From contig DISM01000002.1 of the NCBI GenBank assembly GCA_002421805.1, forward strand, positions 1 through 64,000: 64,000 nt of DNA, read 5' to 3'. Positions 35,446 to 44,724 of this stretch are shown here, one piece after another. The notes under the pieces were generated by a model that was not told the DNA's origin, did no database searches, and saw nothing but the letters and a program-made list of their open reading frames with translations. This DNA is from Candidatus Omnitrophica bacterium UBA6210 (GTDB taxonomy: Bacteria; Omnitrophota; Gorgyraeia; Velamenicoccales; Velamenicoccaceae). Position 1 is the stretch's first letter; each line of letters starts with the position of its first letter. The position numbers were made by a program, and so were the translations under genes.

Positions 35446-35904
35446 ATGATCAGAAAAGCAAAAATCAAAGACGCCAAGACAATCCAAAGACTCATCAATG
35501 TCTTTGCCCGGCAGGACCTGATGATGCCCAGATCCCTGAATGAAATATTCGAGAACATCCGTGATTTCTGGGTTGCCCTGGACAAAAATAATAATGTCAT
35601 CGGCTGCGCCGCCCTTCATATCGTCGGCTGGAACGATTTGGCAGAGATCAAATCCCTGGCCGTCCATAAAAACTTTCAGAAAAAAGGATTCGGCGCGCTT
35701 CTGGTGCAGTCCTTATTAGAGGAGGCCGCCGACCTGGAAGTAGAAAAAGTTTTCGCTTTATCGTATCAGCCGAAATTCTTCAAGAAAATCGGTTTTAAGA
35801 TCACCCCGAAATCAAAACTGCCGCACAAGGTCTGGGCCGAATGCTGCAACTGTCCGAAATTCCCGGATTGCGGCGAAATTGCCCTGATCAAAAACATAGG
35901 CTAA
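35446..35904 (+). CDS. GNAT acetyltransferase, ArgA-like
   Basis: A 152-aa Gcn5-type acetyltransferase. LAVHKNFQKKGFGALLVQSLLEEA is the acetyl-CoA binding motif A (consensus Q/RxxGxG/A), and FALSYQPKFFKKIGF with CCNCPKFPDCGE toward the end is typical of short N-acetylglutamate synthase-like proteins. GAGG lies before the ATG at 35446; the in-frame start at 35368 lacks a ribosome site. A role in arginine synthesis is likely but no arg genes are nearby. Confidence 0.8.
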   Translation: MIRKAKIKDAKTIQRLINVFARQDLMMPRSLNEIFENIRDFWVALDKNNNVIGCAALHIVGWNDLAEIKSLAVHKNFQKKGFGALLVQSLLEEAADLEVEKVFALSYQPKFFKKIGFKITPKSKLPHKVWAECCNCPKFPDCGEIALIKNIG

Positions 35905-35934
35905 CGACGGACAACAGAAGAAAGGAACGCTCAC

Positions 35935-37089
35935 ATGGACTACCTGCTCAATGAACAACAGGTCATGATCCGGGACCTTTGCCGCCAGATCGCGCAAGAG
36001 AAGATCGCTCCGGTGGCCGCCGAATACGATAAATCGGAAGAATTCCCCTGGCCCATCGTCAAGCTCCTGGCGCAGGCGGATATCTTCGGCGTATCCATCC
36101 CTGCAGAATATGGCGGGTTGGGAGGCGGGGTGCTGGAGACGTGCATCGCGACCGAAGAGCTGTCCAAGGCGTGCGGCGGCATCACGCTCTGCTTCGCGGC
36201 GTCTTATCTTGGATTGGACCCGATCCTCCTGTTCGGTAATGAAGAACAAAAAAAGAAATACCTGCCTGATCTGGCCGCCGGAAAAAAATTGGCTGCTTTT
36301 GCCGTGACGGAACCCGCTGCGGGCTCTGACGCCAGCGCCATCCAGACGACGGCAAAAAAGAAAGGCGACCATTACGTGCTTAACGGCATGAAGCACTTTA
36401 TCACGAACGGCGGCGACGCAGACACCTACGTCGTCATTGCCATGACCGACAAGACCAAAGGGGCCCGCGGGGCCACGGCCTTCATCCTGGAGAAAGGCAT
36501 GAAAGGCTTTACCTTCGGCAAAAAGGAGGACAAGCTCGGTATCCGCGCCTCTTCCACGCGCGAGCTGATCTTTACGGACTGCGAAGTGCCCAAAGAGAAC
36601 GTCCTCGGAAAAGAAGGCATGGGGTTCATCGTCACCATGAAGACATTCGACGTCTCGCGGCCCGGTGTTGCATCCCAGGCCCTCGGCATCGCTGCCGGCG
36701 CCCTGGAGTCCGCCGTCAAATATTCCAAAGAAAGGATCCAGTTCGGCAAACCGATCTCCAGCTTCCAGGGCATCCAATGGATGCTGGCGGACATGGCGAC
36801 ACAGGTGGAAGCCGCGCGCGCCCTGATCTATGCGACGGCGCGCATGATCGACTCCGGTGCCAAAGACGTATCCAAATATTCCGCCATGGCCAAGCTTTTC
36901 GCTTCGGACGTAGCGATGAAGGTCACGACCGACGCCGTCCAGATTTTCGGCGGTTACGGTTATATCAAAGAATACCCTGCTGAAAAAAGAATGCGCGACG
37001 CAAAGATCACGCAGATCTATGAGGGGACGAACCAGATCCAGCGCAGTATCATTGCGTTGCAGCTGATCAAAGAAATGGCCAAAGGCTGA
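35935..37089 (+). CDS. Acyl-CoA dehydrogenase
   Basis: A 384-aa flavoenzyme. It has the N-terminal helical domain, FAVTEPAAGSDASAIQTTA, HYVLNGMKHFITNGGDAD in the middle domain, and a C-terminal helical domain with YGYIKEYPAEKRMRDAKITQIYEGTNQIQR, where the Glu of YEGT is the catalytic base. It oxidises acyl-CoA or, with bifurcating EtfAB, reduces enoyl-CoA. Followed after 226 nt by etfB and etfA, which probably exchange electrons with it. The 226-nt gap shows no gene. Confidence 0.92.
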   Translation: MDYLLNEQQVMIRDLCRQIAQEKIAPVAAEYDKSEEFPWPIVKLLAQADIFGVSIPAEYGGLGGGVLETCIATEELSKACGGITLCFAASYLGLDPILLFGNEEQKKKYLPDLAAGKKLAAFAVTEPAAGSDASAIQTTAKKKGDHYVLNGMKHFITNGGDADTYVVIAMTDKTKGARGATAFILEKGMKGFTFGKKEDKLGIRASSTRELIFTDCEVPKENVLGKEGMGFIVTMKTFDVSRPGVASQALGIAAGALESAVKYSKERIQFGKPISSFQGIQWMLADMATQVEAARALIYATARMIDSGAKDVSKYSAMAKLFASDVAMKVTTDAVQIFGGYGYIKEYPAEKRMRDAKITQIYEGTNQIQRSIIALQLIKEMAKG

Positions 37090-37315
37090 TTGCGCCTTGA
37101 AACAAAAGAGGAATGACAACTCGTCCTTTCCTGATAACAGCCATCCGTCATGCCGGAGCTTTGGGCATGATGCGCTGTCCGGCTGCGAATGCCCCGGGAA
37201 GTATCAGTTGAAAGCCATGAAGCTTTGCAGTAAACTAAACCCATACTTTTTGTCCGCAGCGTCCTGCTCCATAACACGTATCGCTGCGGGCAAAACAACC
37301 GCTTGCTGAGATCTT

Positions 37316-38098
37316 ATGAATATCATCATCTGCATCAAACAGGTCCCTGACACGACAGACGTCAAGATCAACCCGGAGACGAACACCCTCGTGCGCGAAG
37401 GTGTCCAATCCATCATCAATCCCTTCGATATGTACGCTATCGAAGAAGGGCTGAGGCTCAAAGAACAATTCAACGGGAAAGCAACGGTCGTCACCATGGG
37501 GCCCCCGCAGGCAGAAAGCGCGCTGCGCGAAGCGATTTCCATGGGTGTTGACGAGGCCGTGCTCGTGTCCGACAGGGCCTTTGCCGGCTCGGACACTTTG
37601 GCGACGAGCTACACCTTGGCGTCAGCCATCAAAAAACTCGGCGAATTTTCCATCATCCTCTGCGGCAAACAGGCCTCTGACGGCGATACAGCACAGGTCG
37701 GCCCCGGCATCTCGACACACCTCGATATCCCTCAGGTCACTTACGTCAAAAAGATCGAATCCATCAAGAACGGCGTCGCCGTCGTCGAACGCATGACGGA
37801 AGAAGGCTACGATGTCGTTGAAACGCCTTTGCCGTGTCTATTCACTGTCGTCAAAGAGATCAATGAGCCCCGGACACCGTCGCTCAAAGGAAAGATGCGC
37901 GCCAAAAGCGCCAAAATCCAACTCTTGAGCGCGCAATTGCTCGATTGCGAAGCTGACCGGCTGGGACTCAAAGGCTCCCCCACACAGGTCGTCAAGATCT
38001 TCTCACCGGAACGACGCAAGGGCGGCGAAGTCTACCAGGGGCCTATAGAGGAATCCGTTGAAAAAGTAGTTTGCGCCATAAAATCACTCATCCCGTAA
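37316..38098 (+). CDS. etfB: Electron transfer flavoprotein beta subunit
   Basis: A 260-aa EtfB: MNIIICIKQVPDTTDVKINPETNTLVREGVQSIINPFDMYAIEEGL is the family start, with CGKQASDGDTAQVGPGI and TPLPCLFTVVKEINEPRTPSLKGKM toward the end. The NEPRTPS block resembles that of bifurcating EtfB proteins. It forms a heterodimer with the next gene's product and connects it with the acyl-CoA dehydrogenase. Confidence 0.95.
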   Translation: MNIIICIKQVPDTTDVKINPETNTLVREGVQSIINPFDMYAIEEGLRLKEQFNGKATVVTMGPPQAESALREAISMGVDEAVLVSDRAFAGSDTLATSYTLASAIKKLGEFSIILCGKQASDGDTAQVGPGISTHLDIPQVTYVKKIESIKNGVAVVERMTEEGYDVVETPLPCLFTVVKEINEPRTPSLKGKMRAKSAKIQLLSAQLLDCEADRLGLKGSPTQVVKIFSPERRKGGEVYQGPIEESVEKVVCAIKSLIP

Positions 38099-38108
38099 GC
38101 GAGGCATC

Positions 38109-39302
38109 ATGTCTTTGATCATTGCGAAAGAGAAATGCGTCGGTTGCACCCTGTGCGTCAAGGCCTGCCCGTTCGGCGCTCTTTATATGGAGAACAAAAA
38201 AGCTGTTGTCAGGCCCGAACAATGCACCCTGTGCGGCGCTTGCGTCGAAGTATGTAAATTCGATGCCATCGAGATCAAAAGAGAAAAGACGGCCGACGCC
38301 GATACCCAGGCGCGGGGTGTCTGGGTCTTTTGTGAACAGAAACGCGGCGTGGTGCAATCCGTCAGCTTCGAGCTCCTCGGCAAAGGCAGGGAGCTTGCGG
38401 ACAAGCTGGGCTGCGAGCTTTGCGGCGTGCTCATCGGCCACGACATCGAATCCAAAAGCTCAGACATCATCCACAGAGGCGCAGACACGGTCTATGTGGT
38501 CGACCACCCCCAGCTCAAATATTTCGCGGACGATGCCTATACGGCCGTCCTTGTGCGGCTGATCAAAAAATACAAGCCGGAGATCGTCCTCTGCGGCGCG
38601 ACATCGATCGGCCGTTCCCTGATATCGCGCGTCGCCGTTAAGATACACACGGGCCTGACGGCCGACTGCACGGGCCTGGACATCGATGTGCACAAGAAAA
38701 TCCTTCTGCAGACGCGGCCGGCGTTCGGCGGAAATATCATGGCCACCATCATCACGCCCAACCACAGGCCGCAGATGGCCACGGTCCGGCATAAGGTGAT
38801 GAAAGAAGCCGCCCATGACCCTTCACGCCAGGGCAAAGTCATCAGAGAAACCTTTGAAGATAGCGTCTATACGTCCAGAACAAAAATCCTTGATATCATC
38901 GAAGACGTATCGGCGACCATCAATATTGCGGAAGCCGACATCATCGTTTCCGGAGGCAGGGGCATGAAGGCGCCGGAGAATTTCAAGATTATCGAAGAGC
39001 TTGCCACAGTCTTGAACGGCGCCGTAGGCGCCTCGAGGGCGGCGGTGGACTCCGGCTGGATACCCTATTCCCATCAGGTGGGGCAAACCGGTAAAACGGT
39101 CTGTCCCAGCATCTACATCGCCTGCGGCATCTCCGGCCAGATCCAGCACCTGGTCGGCATGCAATCATCCAAAACGATCATTGCCATCAATAATGACCCG
39201 GCGGCGCCGATCTTCCAGATCGCTTCTTACGGCATTGTCGGAGATCTGTTTGAAGTCGTGCCGCTTTTGACAAAGACACTGAAAGAAAAATTGAGAAAAT
39301 AG
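38109..39302 (+). CDS. etfA: Electron transfer flavoprotein alpha subunit with ferredoxin domain
   Basis: A 397-aa EtfA with an N-terminal 2[4Fe-4S] ferredoxin domain: CVGCTLCVKACP and CTLCGACVEVC within the first about 55 residues. The rest is classical EtfA, with the FAD-binding SGGRGMKAPENFKIIEELA, GASRAAVDSGWIPYSHQVGQTGKTV and AINNDPAAPIFQIASYGIVGDLFEVVP. The ferredoxin extension is found in EtfA of electron-bifurcating caffeyl-CoA reductase (CarE) and relatives, whose gene order acyl-CoA dehydrogenase-etfB-etfA is the same as here. Confidence 0.95.
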   Translation: MSLIIAKEKCVGCTLCVKACPFGALYMENKKAVVRPEQCTLCGACVEVCKFDAIEIKREKTADADTQARGVWVFCEQKRGVVQSVSFELLGKGRELADKLGCELCGVLIGHDIESKSSDIIHRGADTVYVVDHPQLKYFADDAYTAVLVRLIKKYKPEIVLCGATSIGRSLISRVAVKIHTGLTADCTGLDIDVHKKILLQTRPAFGGNIMATIITPNHRPQMATVRHKVMKEAAHDPSRQGKVIRETFEDSVYTSRTKILDIIEDVSATINIAEADIIVSGGRGMKAPENFKIIEELATVLNGAVGASRAAVDSGWIPYSHQVGQTGKTVCPSIYIACGISGQIQHLVGMQSSKTIIAINNDPAAPIFQIASYGIVGDLFEVVPLLTKTLKEKLRK

Positions 39303-39337
39303 ACATGCGCAACACGGTCGCCTAGCCACCTCAAGCC

Positions 39338-42300
39338 ATGTATTTTAAAAAACTCGAGATCGCCGGATTCAAGTCATTTGCCGAAAAGACGGTCCTGCAC
39401 TTTGAACCCGGCATCACCGCCATCGTCGGCCCCAACGGCTGCGGAAAAAGCAACATTTTCGATTCCATGCGCTGGTGCCTGGGAGAACAATCCATCAAAT
39501 CCCTGCGCGGCGCCAAGATGGAAGATGTCATCTTTAACGGGACGGAAAACGTCCCCGCCCAGAACATGGCGGAGGTATCCCTCACCATTTCCAACGAAGC
39601 CAAGATCCTGCCCATCGATTACGAAGAAGTCACGATCACCCGAAGGCTCTTCCGCTCCGGGGAGAGCGAATACCTCATCAACAATAATGCCGTCCGTCTG
39701 AAAGACATCAACGAACTCCTGATGGGCACAGGCATCGGGGCCGAGTCCTACTCGCTCGTCGAACAGGGCAAGATCGACCTTGTCATCAGCTCAAAACCTG
39801 AAGACAGGCGCCTGGTCTTCGACGAAGCCACAGGCGTCAGTAAATATAAAGTCAAGAAAAAAGAGGCGATGCGCAAGCTTGAAGAGACAGACAACAACCT
39901 CCTGCGCGTCAACGACATCATTACGGAAGTCAAGCGCCAGATTGGTTCCATCGAACGCCAGGCGAGCAAGGCCAGACGCTATAAAGAGGTGTTTGAAAAA
40001 CTCAAAACCTCAGAGCTGACCTTCGCGAACATCGAGCTCAAGACGATCAAGGGGGAAGCGGCCGTCGTGGGAGAGATGGCAAAAAAGGGGGCGCAGGAAG
40101 AAACCCAGTTCAATACGGAGCTCCAGACGCTCGACGGACGACTCATGCACCAGCAACAGGAACTGCAGGAACTGGACGGCCGCATTGCCGAAATGAAGGA
40201 AGAGATCTCAAGCCTTGAGAACAGCTCGACCACCTGCCGCCAGCACATCAACCTGAATATGGACCGCATGACCGACCTCGGCCAACGCGTCCAAGTCCTG
40301 GCCGAGCAGGAACAACAGTTAACATCAAAGATCGCCTCTCACCAGGGTAATATCGACGGTCTCTCTCGGCAGTTGGCCCAGATGAATGAGGTCTTCTCTG
40401 CAAAAGAAACGCATTTTAAAGAACGGGAAGCGCTCCTCGCCCGGATGGACGCGGACCTCAACCGCCTCCAAACGGAAAACAAAGAGCTCAAGAACAAGAT
40501 CTTCGAGCTCAACCTCAATGAGACAAAGACCTCCAACCTGCTCAATGAAAACTCAAGCAGCCTGCACGGCCTCCTGGCCCGTCAGAGAAGGCTGGAGACC
40601 GAAAAACTGAAAACCGAAGAAGAAAAAGCCCAGCTCCTGAAGAATATCGAGGCCATAGGTTCGGAGATCTCCCAGGAGAAGACGAAGATCGAAGGGATGC
40701 ATGCGCGTCTGGCTGGCGTGAAGGCCGAACAGACAAAACGGGAAGTTGAGCTCAAAGAGATGGACGCGCGCCTGCGCGCACTCGAAAATGAAAAACTGGG
40801 CCTCCAGTCCCAGATCGAATTCTTAAAAGAACTGCGCCTGAAATATGAAAGCATGCCCGAAGGACAAGTCGGCACGCTGGAGATCCGCGGCCCGATCGAC
40901 GGCAAGATATCCGGGATCATCGCCCACGCCAGAGAGATCGTCCACGATGAAAAAACGGGCGTTTACCGCATCACCTGCGAATTGAAATTCATCTCTTTTG
41001 ACCTGGAGGGACTCGAACAGCGCGCCAGGGATATCGATACGGAGACTCAAAACCTCCGCGGGGAGCTTTCCGCCAAAGAAAAGGAACTCCTGCGGGTTGT
41101 CGAAGATGCACGCAAGATCGACGAAGACCTCCAGCAGGAAAGGTTCACCCTGACTAATAAAGAAGCCGTCAATACGAACCTGGCCGAGAATGCTCATAAG
41201 ATCCAGGACGAGCTTTCCGTGATCACGCTGGAACTCCAGGATGTCACGCAGGAACTTCAGGCCGCCAAGGGCCGCGACGAACAATACCGCAACGAAATGA
41301 ATACGTTATCTGAGGAACTGACATCCTGCGACAACAGAATCACCCAAAACACCGAACTGGCGGTCAAGACAAGCGGGGAACGCGAAACGGTCTTAGTCGA
41401 GATCACACAACTCAAGGCGGAACTGGACAACCAAAAGGCCAAAGAAGACGGCTTGCGGGCCAATCTCAAGCTCTTTGAAGACGCCCTCAGCGCCGACGAC
41501 CACACCCTGACACTCGCGCGCCAGGAGATCACGGAGTCCCAGGAGAAGACACGGCTCCTGGAAGAAGAGACCCAAAACCTGGAACTCAAAATCAAGGCCA
41601 ACGAAGAAACTATAAGCAAAAAAACACAGGAGTTGAGGTCCCAGAGCCAGCTGCGTATCGAAGAAGTCAACGCAATCGATTTTGTCCAGAAACAGATCAT
41701 GGACCTTGAGGAAAAACTGGACCGCGTCAAAGAAAACATCCATCACTACCAGATGCAGGAGCAGGAACTGCATTTCAAGCTTACCAACATCAAAAACAGG
41801 ATCATCTCGGCCTATAATGTCGACCTCGACGATGCCGCGACCGTTGCGCCCGAGCCCCCGGAGGGCGTCGACGTCGGGGCGCTTCAGCAGGAAATCCAGT
41901 CCTTGAGGGAAAAAGCGGAATCCTTCGGGACGGTCAACCTGGTGGCCATCGAAGAGCTGGAAGAGCTGAAGAACCGCTACGACTTCCTCACGCAGCAGCA
42001 GAACGATCTTTTGACGGCCAAGGAATCGTTGAAAAACGCGATCCTCAAGATCAACCGCAATACGCGCAAGATGTTTTTGGAGACTTTCCAGATCGTCGCC
42101 GAAGAGTTCAAAAATTATTTCCGGCTCTTGTTCGGCGGGGGAGAAGCCAAGCTCTTTTTGATGGACGAAGAAGACGTCCTGGAATCCGGCATCGAGATCA
42201 TCTGCCGGCCGCCGGGAAAGAAACTCCAGAACATCACGCTCCTTTCCGGCGGAGAAAAATCCCTGTCGGCCATCGCGCTGATCTTCGCCATCTTCAAGAC

Positions 42301-42619
42301 CAAGCCGTCACCGTTCTGCGTCTTAGACGAGATCGATGCGGCGCTCGACGAATCCAACATCGACCGTTTCAGCCGCATGCTGGGCGATTTCGCCAAGACC
42401 TCCCAGTTCATCACCATCACGCACAACAAAAAGACCATCTCTCGCGCCAATGTGATGTATGGCATCACCATGGAGCGATCCGGCATGTCAAAGATCGTCT
42501 CCGTCAAGCTACACGAGAACGCCGCAGCCAAAGCTTCCGCCGCGGCCGCGGAAGCTCTACCTCAATCACAAGAAGCCACAAAAGAAAAAGCTCCCGAGGC
42601 AACCTCGGAAGCGGCGTGA
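39338..42619 (+). CDS. smc: Chromosome segregation SMC protein with short hinge
   Basis: A 1093-aa SMC ATPase. The N-terminal head has Walker A GPNGCGKSN (about 31-39) and the usual NNNAVRLKDINELLMGTGIG region; two long coiled coils follow (about 165-500 and 575-935), and the C-terminal head has the signature LLSGGEKSLSAIALIFAIFKTKPSPFCVLDEIDAALDE with Walker B. Between the coils only about 65-70 residues (505-570) replace the usual 150-residue hinge. ScpB, its partner, is encoded at 56935. An Ala/Glu/Pro-rich tail ends the protein. It forms the chromosome-condensing complex. Confidence 0.93.
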   Translation: MYFKKLEIAGFKSFAEKTVLHFEPGITAIVGPNGCGKSNIFDSMRWCLGEQSIKSLRGAKMEDVIFNGTENVPAQNMAEVSLTISNEAKILPIDYEEVTITRRLFRSGESEYLINNNAVRLKDINELLMGTGIGAESYSLVEQGKIDLVISSKPEDRRLVFDEATGVSKYKVKKKEAMRKLEETDNNLLRVNDIITEVKRQIGSIERQASKARRYKEVFEKLKTSELTFANIELKTIKGEAAVVGEMAKKGAQEETQFNTELQTLDGRLMHQQQELQELDGRIAEMKEEISSLENSSTTCRQHINLNMDRMTDLGQRVQVLAEQEQQLTSKIASHQGNIDGLSRQLAQMNEVFSAKETHFKEREALLARMDADLNRLQTENKELKNKIFELNLNETKTSNLLNENSSSLHGLLARQRRLETEKLKTEEEKAQLLKNIEAIGSEISQEKTKIEGMHARLAGVKAEQTKREVELKEMDARLRALENEKLGLQSQIEFLKELRLKYESMPEGQVGTLEIRGPIDGKISGIIAHAREIVHDEKTGVYRITCELKFISFDLEGLEQRARDIDTETQNLRGELSAKEKELLRVVEDARKIDEDLQQERFTLTNKEAVNTNLAENAHKIQDELSVITLELQDVTQELQAAKGRDEQYRNEMNTLSEELTSCDNRITQNTELAVKTSGERETVLVEITQLKAELDNQKAKEDGLRANLKLFEDALSADDHTLTLARQEITESQEKTRLLEEETQNLELKIKANEETISKKTQELRSQSQLRIEEVNAIDFVQKQIMDLEEKLDRVKENIHHYQMQEQELHFKLTNIKNRIISAYNVDLDDAATVAPEPPEGVDVGALQQEIQSLREKAESFGTVNLVAIEELEELKNRYDFLTQQQNDLLTAKESLKNAILKINRNTRKMFLETFQIVAEEFKNYFRLLFGGGEAKLFLMDEEDVLESGIEIICRPPGKKLQNITLLSGGEKSLSAIALIFAIFKTKPSPFCVLDEIDAALDESNIDRFSRMLGDFAKTSQFITITHNKKTISRANVMYGITMERSGMSKIVSVKLHENAAAKASAAAAEALPQSQEATKEKAPEATSEAA

Positions 42620-42653
42620 TCTTCCAGAATTCCGTTATGATCCTTTTAAAGCA

Positions 42654-43859
42654 TTAAGACGTGGGCGGACAGGCGACGCGATTCTTGCCTTGTTTCTTGG
42701 CGTCGTAGAGCGCCGCATCGGCAGCCCGAATAAGCTCCAGCTTCGTTTTCCCGTTCTCGGGGAACGACGCGACGCCGATACTGACGGTGATCTTCTGGGA
42801 AGGATGGTCGGCCCCAGTGGCAAAAGCGCACTGTTCGATATTCGCGCGGATACGTTCGGCGACCACGAGGACTTCCTTCTTGGCGGCATCAGGCAGGATC
42901 ACAGCAAATTCCTCGCCGCCGTAACGACAGACCTTATCGATCTTCCGGGACGACTCCATGATGATCTGAGAGATGCGCGCGAGGATCTCGTCCCCCTTCT
43001 GATGACCCCACGTGTCGTTGTAATTTTTAAAGTTATCGATGTCAAGCATGATGATGCTCAGATAGGACATGTGGTCCTTGGCGCGCCGGAGTTCCTCGTC
43101 ACAGACATATTGGAAATAACCGTGGTTCCAGAGGTCCGTCAGGGCGTCCTTATGGGCCTTGATCAGGGTGCGCTCATAAAGCTGGGAGTTCTCCAGGGCC
43201 ATGCCGGCCTGGTTGGCAAACATCATCAGGATCCGGATATCGTCTTTTGTGATGGAGCGCTTCGTAAAAATATTGTCCGCGACGATCAACCCGTTCGATT
43301 TGTCCTTGGCCTTTAAGGGAATAACAACGAACTCATCAGACGAAAAAATGGTGAAGAGGGGGTCGCCCGCAAAATTCTGCAGATTATCTTTTTTGAAATG
43401 AAATGGCATGCCGTCATTGAACACTTTCGCCAGGATGCCGCCCTCAGGCTCCTTGACGGGCATGCGGATGGATTTGACCTGATTAAAAAATTTAGACCCT
43501 TTAAGGACCTCAAGCGTCTGGGTATAGGAATTGACGAGGTCGTCCAGATCCATCTTCTGTTCATCGACCAACCTCCAGATGCGCCTGGCTTCCTCGCCGT
43601 TGTCGGGACCGATCCCGATGCGGCCTTCCAGGAATTTTCCGGACGAATCCAGAAGAAAAAGCATGGCCCTGTTGAACCCCAGGCCCGAATGCGAGGTGAC
43701 CCCCGTCAGAATGATAAAAAGGATCTCATCCAGAGCCAGGGTCTTATGCATGGCGTTAGAGATCTCATAGAGGGTCGAGAGCTCCTGCCTTGCCTTGGCC
43801 AACTGCTCCAAAAGGACATCCTGATCATGCATGGTCTTTGTCTTATCTTGATTTTCCAT
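42654..43859 (-). CDS. GAF-GGDEF diguanylate cyclase
   Basis: A 401-aa sensor enzyme. After a short coiled N-terminus, residues about 35-195 look like a GAF domain, and about 230-400 are a GGDEF domain with CRYGGEEFAVILPDA (active GGEEF) and an RKID inhibitory site five residues before it, plus VSIGVAS. It should make cyclic di-GMP from GTP and be feedback-regulated. The ATG at 43859 was chosen; a TTG at 43895 extends it into a hairpin. A possible c-di-GMP receptor with PilZ domain lies at 50935. Confidence 0.9.
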   Translation of the reverse strand: MENQDKTKTMHDQDVLLEQLAKARQELSTLYEISNAMHKTLALDEILFIILTGVTSHSGLGFNRAMLFLLDSSGKFLEGRIGIGPDNGEEARRIWRLVDEQKMDLDDLVNSYTQTLEVLKGSKFFNQVKSIRMPVKEPEGGILAKVFNDGMPFHFKKDNLQNFAGDPLFTIFSSDEFVVIPLKAKDKSNGLIVADNIFTKRSITKDDIRILMMFANQAGMALENSQLYERTLIKAHKDALTDLWNHGYFQYVCDEELRRAKDHMSYLSIIMLDIDNFKNYNDTWGHQKGDEILARISQIIMESSRKIDKVCRYGGEEFAVILPDAAKKEVLVVAERIRANIEQCAFATGADHPSQKITVSIGVASFPENGKTKLELIRAADAALYDAKKQGKNRVACPPTS

Positions 43860-43892
43860 ACGCGCAACTTTAACATAAACCCCCGGGGAAGT

Positions 43893-43929
43893 CAACCCCG
43901 TTAGAGAACGAAATTCTCTAACGGGGTTG
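43893..43929. repeat. Perfect 16-bp stem hairpin between divergent genes
   Basis: CAACCCCGTTAGAGAA and its exact complement enclose a 5-base loop. It lies between the divergent GGDEF and cvpA-like genes, so a terminator function is unlikely, and no U-tract follows on either strand. REP-like element or regulatory hairpin. Confidence 0.7.
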
Positions 43930-43940
43930 TGGCGCCTCCC

Positions 43941-43969
43941 TTGACAGAGGCATATTCCTGTGTTATACT
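43941..43969 (+). promoter_or_regulatory. Strong sigma-70 promoter of the cvpA operon
   Basis: Consensus TTGACA (43941-43946), a 17-base spacer and TATACT (43964-43969). It should drive the cvpA-like gene at 44103 and possibly the NIF3, dnaG and rpoD genes behind it. A leader of about 125 nt without obvious gene follows. Confidence 0.78.
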
Positions 43970-44102
43970 TTCAAAAATTTTTGCTTAAGGGGTCTGCTCT
44001 TTACTGTTACACATTGTCACAAAATCACTTAGATATGCGCGGTGGGTCATGCTCTTGGGCGGACCATGCCCGAAGACGTCACCGTTCACACAAAAAGGTT
44101 TA

Positions 44103-44666
44103 ATGCTCACAAAGTATTTCATAGGAATCAACTGGGTCGATTTCCTGATGATCGCCGTTATCCTGCGTATGTGCTACATCGGCGTCAAGACAGGATTCAT
44201 CATAGAGATCTTTAAGCTCTTCAGCCTCTGGCTTGTCACGGTTACGGCCTTCCACACCTATACGACCCCCTTGTCGGACATGCTCAACCAAAAACTTCCG
44301 GCCCTGCCCCTGGATGCCGGGGACGTGTTTGTCTTCGTCGCTCTGGTTGTCGCAGTAACACTGCTCATCCGCATCGTCCGGGAATCTTTTTTCCTCCTCA
44401 TCAAGATCGAAGCCAAGAATGTCCTCGATAAATGGGCGGGGCTCTTGATCGGTTTTGTGAGGGGCCTATGGATCTGCAGCATCGGCCTTTTCATCATGAC
44501 CATCTCAACGATCCAGTATCTGGAAGTAAGCGCCAAGTCCTCGCTCTTCGGACACAAGCTCATCGCCATGGCGCCGGCCATCTATAAAGGCAGTTACGAA
44601 GGGCTGATCGGCAAGTTTTTCCCCGGGAAACTCAATCCAGAACCGTTCAGGGCCGTCGAACGCTAA
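44103..44666 (+). CDS. CvpA-family membrane protein
   Basis: A 187-aa protein with four hydrophobic helices. INWVDFLMIAVILRMCYIGVKTGFIIEIFKLFSLW at the start and GLLIGFVRGLWICSIGLFI match the CvpA family (colicin V production protein, now linked to envelope homeostasis). The ATG at 44103 was chosen; the frame extends upstream to 44049 without ribosome site. Confidence 0.82.
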   Translation: MLTKYFIGINWVDFLMIAVILRMCYIGVKTGFIIEIFKLFSLWLVTVTAFHTYTTPLSDMLNQKLPALPLDAGDVFVFVALVVAVTLLIRIVRESFFLLIKIEAKNVLDKWAGLLIGFVRGLWICSIGLFIMTISTIQYLEVSAKSSLFGHKLIAMAPAIYKGSYEGLIGKFFPGKLNPEPFRAVER

Positions 44667-44724
44667 CCCATCAGCGCGGCCGTCGAACATATCGAAAAAT
44701 AAAAGCGAAGGAGCCTCTGACAAG

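Noticed and set aside
35812..37119. Minus-strand open frame of 435 codons
   Set aside because: It is the antisense of the clearly recognised acyl-CoA dehydrogenase gene.
37097..37309. 70-codon frame between the acyl-CoA dehydrogenase and etfB
   Set aside because: No ribosome site, no recognisable features and composition unlike the neighbours.
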